Below, in pieces: positions 59,333 to 64,000 of a stretch of DNA of 64,000 nucleotides. The notes below the pieces were generated by a model. That model made no database searches. It was not told where the DNA came from and was given only the letters and a program-made list of their open reading frames with translations. Both the position numbers and the translations under genes were made by a program. Source of the stretch: Denitrificimonas caeni (lineage in GTDB: Bacteria; Pseudomonadota; Gammaproteobacteria; Pseudomonadales; Pseudomonadaceae); the NCBI RefSeq assembly GCF_905120345.1, contig NZ_CAJHOA010000001.1, positions 124,001 through 188,000 on the forward strand. The letters run 5' to 3'. Position 1 is the stretch's first letter. The number at the start of each line of letters is the position of its first letter.

Positions 59333-60421
59333 TTATTGTTTATCGAGCAAATCGTTGCCGTTCGCATCGGTTTGATAAATACCATTTTGCCCAACAAGAA
59401 TAAGGCTGCCCGCCGTTCCTTCTGCGACACCCGCTAACGATGTGCGGTCAGCACGATTCGATACGCTGAAACTCTCTCCTGCATTACTACTGCGCAATAC
59501 AGTGCCACCGTGACCAACAATCAAGACATCACCATTACTCAGCAAAGTGCCACTGGCTAAGCCAAACTGCAGACTACCGCTGTCTGTTTGCACACGCGTT
59601 TCTTGCCAGCTTTCACCAAAGTCTGCCGAGCGGAAAATATGCCCGCGTAAACCATAGACTAAGACATGATCAGGCTGCGACCCTGCAACAATACCGAATA
59701 GCGAACCTTGGTAAGGCCCCGCAAGGACTTCCCATGACTGTCCCCAATCGGCCGAGCGAAACATCACACCCATTTCGCCGACAATAAAAATACCAGCATC
59801 ACCGATCGCACTGATTGCATTGAGGTGGTAACCGTCTTCATTGTCGAGGCGATCATCAATGCGCTGCCACTCTTTACCGCCATCCAGAGTTTCTAGCAGC
59901 ATACCGTAAGCACCGACGGCATAACCGTGGTTACGGTCTTGAAACCAGATATCCAATAAGGGCGACTCTTGCTCAATATCATCGTATTGACGGGTCCAAG
60001 TTGCACCGCCATCACGCGTGGCTAAAATCAACGCATCATGCCCTACCGCCCAACCATAGCGGTCATCGACAAAGTAAACGGCGGTCAGTAACTGTTGCGT
60101 TGGCACACGAGCCTGTAACCACTGTTGCCCTTCGTCATCGGAGTAGAGAATATGACCGTGATCACCCACGCTAATCAGACGCTTACCTGCGCGCACAACA
60201 TCCAACAATAAGCCGGATGTCGCTGCCGCAGACTCAATCGAATACGATGGCGCTGCGACACCTTCACTCTTGGCTGTTGCAGACATTGAGTAAAGGCTTG
60301 GAAACAATAGTGCTGCACAGAGCGGCAACACTTTGAGCAGAGCGATGCAGCTCCGCCATGGATGACTTAAGCCCGTCACAACCGTGTTTGTATCGACTGC
60401 TTGCGATAAGGGTTCACGCAT
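59333..60421 (-). CDS. YCF48-type (photosystem II assembly-like) beta-propeller protein, secreted
   Basis: A 362-residue protein with BNR/YCF48 repeats: SVGDHGHILYSDDEGQQWL, WAVGHDALILATRDGGATW, YAVGAYGMLLETLDGGKEW, FIVGEMGVMFRSADWGQSW, VYGLRGHIFRSADFGESW and IVGHGGTVLRSSNAGESF, each ending in the S/D-x-D/x-G-x-x-W/F pattern. A hydrophobic segment at about residues 27-48 (ALLKVLPLCAALLFPSLY) should be a signal or anchor despite the long polar N-terminus. Known homologues assemble membrane complexes; here the likely partner is the MMPL exporter downstream. The DUF1329 and DUF1302 genes often joined to this pair are not seen upstream. Confidence 0.85.
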   Translation of the reverse strand: MREPLSQAVDTNTVVTGLSHPWRSCIALLKVLPLCAALLFPSLYSMSATAKSEGVAAPSYSIESAAATSGLLLDVVRAGKRLISVGDHGHILYSDDEGQQWLQARVPTQQLLTAVYFVDDRYGWAVGHDALILATRDGGATWTRQYDDIEQESPLLDIWFQDRNHGYAVGAYGMLLETLDGGKEWQRIDDRLDNEDGYHLNAISAIGDAGIFIVGEMGVMFRSADWGQSWEVLAGPYQGSLFGIVAGSQPDHVLVYGLRGHIFRSADFGESWQETRVQTDSGSLQFGLASGTLLSNGDVLIVGHGGTVLRSSNAGESFSVSNRADRTSLAGVAEGTAGSLILVGQNGIYQTDANGNDLLDKQ

Positions 60422-60560
60422 AGATATTCCCCATTATTTTTATAGTTGCATGCCGTTGCTGGCTATGTGTATACGTATCAATCCTATGAAATCGAGCGTA
60501 CACCCGCAATCATTATTGCGCGTTGTTTTGTTAAGTATTGTAAAGCGCACAAGCAGATAA

Positions 60561-60582
60561 CAAAAAGCTGCTTAAAAGCAGC
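60561..60582 (-). terminator. Terminator of the DUF2202 gene
   Basis: GCTGCT and AGCAGC pair around TTAA at 60567-60582; on the minus strand the stem is followed by TTTTTG, an intrinsic terminator about 45 bases after the stop. Confidence 0.75.
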
Positions 60583-60629
60583 GGCGGGTTGATTGGCGGC
60601 AGGCTCAGCAGGCGCTGATGTATTGTGCT

Positions 60630-61082
60630 TTAGCAGCGGTCACCTCCACGCTGCCCCATACCTTGGCTGCGCCCACCACCGCCTCCCCCACAGCGTTGAA
60701 AAGCCGGTAAATGGCGCTCGAGTGATGCTTGTTGCAGATTACGCAACACCCTAAGAATATCCGGACGCAACTCGGTCTTAAACAGCTGGTCATACAACTC
60801 ACCATTGGCAACCTCGGCCGCAACACTGGCCTCACAAGCGGCCTGCACACTAGTGTAGCGCTCGACTTTGCCAGGCCAGTTATTCTCAGGGATCGGCACT
60901 CCATAGCGTATATACAGCGTACGCAGCGCTTCAATATGCCGTGCTTCTGCCTCACGAATATTGATAAAGGGGCGCACTTCGCCAAAGTCAGCAATCACTT
61001 GATCGTAGATTGACCACGCTTGGTATTCATCTTCCAACGCCTCGTGTAAAGCATTGAGTTCAGCAGCGGTCAGTTTGTCCAT
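60630..61082 (-). CDS. DUF2202 ferritin-like protein with Gly/Cys-rich tail
   Basis: A 150-residue four-helix protein of the DUF2202 family, related to ferritin/rubrerythrin-like folds. Glu and His residues of the presumed di-metal site are visible in EALEDEYQAWSIYDQ, REAEARHIEALRTLYIRYG, TSVQAACEASVAAEVANGELY and LRNLQQASLERHLPAFQRC. The last 20 residues are unusual: C, a run of six Gly, then RSQGMGQRGGDRC. I start at the ATG 61082; an upstream TTG adds two residues. Metal content and function are not established. Confidence 0.85.
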   Translation of the reverse strand: MDKLTAAELNALHEALEDEYQAWSIYDQVIADFGEVRPFINIREAEARHIEALRTLYIRYGVPIPENNWPGKVERYTSVQAACEASVAAEVANGELYDQLFKTELRPDILRVLRNLQQASLERHLPAFQRCGGGGGGRSQGMGQRGGDRC

Positions 61083-61353
61083 GGTCAAAATCCTATATCA
61101 AAAAGTATAGAATCAGCCTAGCATCATCAATGAGTTCAGCACAAGGACAACTCTGCCGCACTTTGGGCGGGTAAGTTATGAAAATTTCTAAGAAAGTGAC
61201 TCGTAGACTTTGCAGCAAGCAGCTTGGGTTCCAGTGACGAGCTAAGAGGCAGTAAAAGGTGTACTTTATGCTGTGTAACATGCGTTTAAGGCAAAAAACT
61301 ACCGTGCTGTATGATTTAGACTTACACCAAGTAAAATTGGTTTAAGGATCTGC

Positions 61354-61866
61354 TCAATATAATACAGTGACACCAACTGTATCGCGATACTCACCGGCAG
61401 GTACGTTCTGATTCGCTGGAATTCGGCCGTAGAAGTAATGGGTCTCTTCACGCTTCACACCTAGACCAATTAATGCTGGATAGTAAAAACTACCACTTTT
61501 AACTCCAGTCCCAGACGTTCCATCGCCCCAGATAGTAGTGCGTGCACTGCTCGTATATAAGTTGTAATTTAGTTTATTGCCACCACTGCTCATCGCTCGC
61601 TGTGGAAATACCCCCCACAAACCATTATTAAGCTTAATTGTAAACGATATAGTTCCTCCGAGTAGACTTGCAAGGCTGTAACAGGTAAACGTTACCGAAC
61701 CGCCAGCGCTATCGTTGTTACTGTCGGAGAGCGTGTCGTAAACACCGAAACCAGCGGTGGCCGTTGCACTAACCTCACAATCACCAAGCAGATTGAGCGC
61801 AGATGCAGGTGCCGACCATAAGCCCGCACTGCCAAGCAACAGAGCAGTCAGTACTATTCGTTTCAT
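61354..61866 (-). CDS. Spore coat U (SCPU) domain pilin-like protein, archaic chaperone-usher system
   Basis: A 170-residue secreted protein with one SCPU domain. A signal peptide covers residues 1-23 (MKRIVLTALLLGSAGLWSAPASA), followed by LNLLGDCEVSATATAGFGVYDTL and a C-terminal beta strand AGEYRDTVGVTVLY as in Csu-type pilus subunits. Two internal Cys could form a disulfide. The ATG at 61866 has AGGAG ten bases upstream and overlaps the usher stop by one base (TAATG). Its position after the usher is that of the tip adhesin CsuE, but it has a single domain where CsuE has two, so it may be a minor subunit. Confidence 0.85.
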   Translation of the reverse strand: MKRIVLTALLLGSAGLWSAPASALNLLGDCEVSATATAGFGVYDTLSDSNNDSAGGSVTFTCYSLASLLGGTISFTIKLNNGLWGVFPQRAMSSGGNKLNYNLYTSSARTTIWGDGTSGTGVKSGSFYYPALIGLGVKREETHYFYGRIPANQNVPAGEYRDTVGVTVLY

Positions 61867-64000
61867 TAAGGCGTCTCCTGACAAAGTAATGGGCCGATTC
61901 TCGGCATAGGTCCGGGATTGGCCGGCATACTGGCGCTAAAACGGCAGACATTATCACCCCACAGCGCAAGAAACTGATTGTTGACCTTTAGATCAGTCAC
62001 CCACGCCTCACCCCGTCGTGCAACGGGGAAACGTTGGCCGGTATTAATATCACGGATAGTCGTGCCTGCTGGCAAGGGTTCACCGTTAGCCTGAAGAACT
62101 GTTAGTAATGCGCCATTTGCCGAAGCAACATCAAAACCCACTAATACGCCGCGACGGAAACCTGGAACAATAATGGCATTGCGGCTTTCAAGACGTGCAT
62201 CCAAGGGTAAGTCAGACTGCTCAAAACTAATACGGTTTTCCTCAAACGAGCGCAAATCTGATATCAATGCGACACCATTACTGTTTGTCATCGAAACTTT
62301 TTGATTTTCATTGTAAACCGTTACATTTGGGTAATCACCAACCTTGACCACGCTGAAACTATCATCAATGCGTCGAGTCGCAAAAGCATTACCACCCAGC
62401 AGCACTACACCACCGCTTGCGTTTAAGCGGTAAGCAGTATCCCCGCGGAAGCGAGCAGCCTCGGCACTGTAGGTGCCATAATCAGTGCGTGCAGTCATTC
62501 GCGCGTTACTACGGCTTGGCTCACCGTGACCTTCTTCAGTTGAAACGTTATAACCAAAGCCATTGCCGCGGGGTAAGTTGCGTTGGAACTGTACACTGTT
62601 GCTATAGCTATCATCGTTTCGAGTATGGTTGATGCTAGCGCTGGTACGCTCGCCTAACGAGGCACTTACCGTTAGACCAACAAATGTGTCACGGCTCTCA
62701 AGTTCCTGAGAAGCGTACAAACCAAAGAACACGCCACGCAATATACCCATACTGTAATTGGCGCTAACAACACGACTATCAATTTCATTACGGCGATCAA
62801 TTTCAATATAGTTTAAGCCAACTGACTTACCGTTAAATATGCTGGCACCGATGTTCGCACGTAAAATCTGCCGTGGCGCTAATTCATTATCAAATAACCC
62901 AATCTGACGAAATCTTTCGGTTGTGACTGTAGTATTTGCGCCAAAATTAAAGCGCTGACCTTGGTGCTCAATACCAAGACTTGCGAGCCCACCATCACCG
63001 ATCTCAGCCGTGCTGCCCGCAACTGAGGTGCTGACTGTACCAAATCGTGGACTGGCTAACCACACACCACTTAGGCCTGCTGTCTGCTGATTTTTAAGCG
63101 CTTCTAAGCGTCCGCCGCCGGTAAATCTGTTGTTGAATCCAAGTTGGTGGCTTGCCGTAACAAAGTCTCGCCCGTATTTATTGCTATGCAGTGAATAGTC
63201 TTCGCGGATCGAGCCTATTTCGTAGTTATAATCATGCAAGCCTGTACGCAGCATTTGTTGACTGGCATAGAAGGATTGCTCAAGAACCTGCTCGCGACCG
63301 AGTACATCACGTACCACCATGCGCAAATCATTGGTACCGGTCATCACCGGAATATTATTTATTGAAAATGGTCCCGCATTAAGCTGGTCCTGACCTTGGC
63401 GGCGGTCATTCGCATAGATTTCAACAGACGATGGCACAATTGCCTCGCCACGCATATCAGGCATTGGGAAGGTAATAAAGTCAGGTCGAGTGCCAAAATT
63501 AGTCCCCCACTGAATACCACCGTAAAGCACACTACGTCCCCAAGCGTCAGAACGTGAATAGGTGTCTCCTAGCGTTAGAGTGCGAAGTTTACTTGGATCA
63601 TCATAGCGTAAGGTGCTGTTTAGACGTACCACGCCACCCTTACGGTTTTGGTTTTGATCGCGTGCCAGTAACGTTGTTGTCAGTAGTCCAAGGCGATTAA
63701 ACCCTGCCAGCTCAAAAGCAGCGCTGGTGGCATTATCAGCTCCGAAACTGGTCTCATGCATTACATCGTAATTAAAAAAAGCGCCAAGGGCATCTGTTTG
63801 TGGGATATTTGATTTGCTTTTATCTAAATCAATAGTAGAGCCTGAAAGCTGGCGCGCACCCACCTGCAGAATAAGTGCTTGGCTGGCACCATCGATAGTG
63901 TATTGCAAATTTTCAAACTGACGCAGAGGATAATATATTTTATCCTTATATAACACAGTGTTGATAGGTTGCGATAACGTCAGGCCCCAAGCAGCTAACT
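61866..64000 (-). CDS. Outer membrane usher of archaic (Csu-like) chaperone-usher pilus, 5' end outside window
   Basis: The frame stays open to the window edge, giving about 711 residues of the usher; the N-terminus and signal peptide lie outside. The 24-strand beta-barrel with plug is recognisable from LTLGDTYSRSDAWGRSVLYGGIQWGTNFGTRPDFI, MPDMRGEAIVPSSVEIYANDRRQGQDQLNAGPFSI and NDLRMVVRDVLGREQ near the start, to the C-terminal domains ending at NQFLALWGDNVCRFSA. The usher secretes and assembles pilus subunits handed over by a periplasmic chaperone, whose gene should lie upstream, along with the main pilin. Translationally linked to the SCPU gene. Confidence 0.9.
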   Translation of the reverse strand, partial: LAAWGLTLSQPINTVLYKDKIYYPLRQFENLQYTIDGASQALILQVGARQLSGSTIDLDKSKSNIPQTDALGAFFNYDVMHETSFGADNATSAAFELAGFNRLGLLTTTLLARDQNQNRKGGVVRLNSTLRYDDPSKLRTLTLGDTYSRSDAWGRSVLYGGIQWGTNFGTRPDFITFPMPDMRGEAIVPSSVEIYANDRRQGQDQLNAGPFSINNIPVMTGTNDLRMVVRDVLGREQVLEQSFYASQQMLRTGLHDYNYEIGSIREDYSLHSNKYGRDFVTASHQLGFNNRFTGGGRLEALKNQQTAGLSGVWLASPRFGTVSTSVAGSTAEIGDGGLASLGIEHQGQRFNFGANTTVTTERFRQIGLFDNELAPRQILRANIGASIFNGKSVGLNYIEIDRRNEIDSRVVSANYSMGILRGVFFGLYASQELESRDTFVGLTVSASLGERTSASINHTRNDDSYSNSVQFQRNLPRGNGFGYNVSTEEGHGEPSRSNARMTARTDYGTYSAEAARFRGDTAYRLNASGGVVLLGGNAFATRRIDDSFSVVKVGDYPNVTVYNENQKVSMTNSNGVALISDLRSFEENRISFEQSDLPLDARLESRNAIIVPGFRRGVLVGFDVASANGALLTVLQANGEPLPAGTTIRDINTGQRFPVARRGEAWVTDLKVNNQFLALWGDNVCRFSASMPANPGPMPRIGPLLCQETP

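Noticed and set aside
60605-60994. 129-residue frame overlapping the DUF2202 gene on the same strand
   Set aside because: Different frame with no domain likeness; the DUF2202 frame has the conserved Glu/His pattern.

Overview
The window is chromosomal DNA from a gammaproteobacterium of the family Pseudomonadaceae. Evidence: blocks of gene order typical of Pseudomonas (mtnA-gyrA-serC-pheA-hisC-[tyrA-aroA fusion]-cmk-rpsA; mtaD-ubiG-mupP-yciK; scpB-scpA-yciO-rnm | yciB-yciI-cpxR-cpxP-kinase; rlmKL-rmf-pyrD-DUF2835; lexA-sulA; gltX; uvrB), a natural TyrA-AroA fusion, and a GyrA carrying Thr at position 83. Base composition looks close to balanced by eye, well below a typical high-GC Pseudomonas, so a low-GC relative (for example the Denitrificimonas/Thiopseudomonas lineage) is my guess; this is inference.

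Layout. 1-2.8 kb: end of recB and complete recD. 2.8-5.1 kb: a small unknown gene, a cytosolic-type 5'-nucleotidase and a small anchored protein. 5.1-6.9 kb: a lone tyrosine recombinase with a long AT-rich leader. 6.9-9.3 kb: glutathione-dependent formaldehyde dehydrogenase (adhC) divergent from its LysR regulator; the usual partner fghA is not downstream and the recombinase sits there instead. 9.3-14.7 kb: accessory and partly decayed stretch with an MgtC remnant, large catalase katE, a small lipoprotein, two small membrane proteins and a broken hipBA locus, ending at tRNA-Ser(UGA). 14.9-18.6 kb: Bax-inhibitor-like membrane protein, galU, gor and a PCu(A)C copper chaperone.

18.8-27.8 kb: chromosome condensation genes scpA/scpB, yciO and rnm on the minus strand; yciB, yciI and a Cpx-like envelope stress system (regulator, Spy/CpxP-like periplasmic protein, terminator hairpin, kinase) on the plus strand; then a nitroreductase, a CxxC protein, a glutaredoxin-like protein and a methyltransferase. 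27.9-40.0 kb: a long minus-strand run joining methionine salvage (mtnA), gyrase A, serine and aromatic amino acid synthesis, cytidylate kinase and ribosomal protein S1. 40.1-46.1 kb: mtaD, ubiG, mupP, yciK and an active-looking diguanylate cyclase, then rluB with an internal 51-nt repeat. 46.2-51.8 kb: rlmKL, rmf, pyrD, DUF2835 and the SOS pair lexA-sulA behind two LexA boxes. 51.9-56.9 kb: gltX, uvrB and an aromatic/aspartate aminotransferase. 57-60.4 kb: an MMPL/RND exporter with a YCF48-type beta-propeller partner. 60.6-64 kb: a DUF2202 ferritin-like protein and the end of an archaic (Csu-type) chaperone-usher pilus operon that leaves the window.

Most of the window is core housekeeping DNA. 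No CRISPR array, insertion sequence or prophage was recognised. The least ordinary parts are the recombinase at the formaldehyde locus, the decayed 9.4-14.7 kb segment, the terminator inside the Cpx-like operon, the repeat inside rluB, and the MMPL/YCF48 pair.
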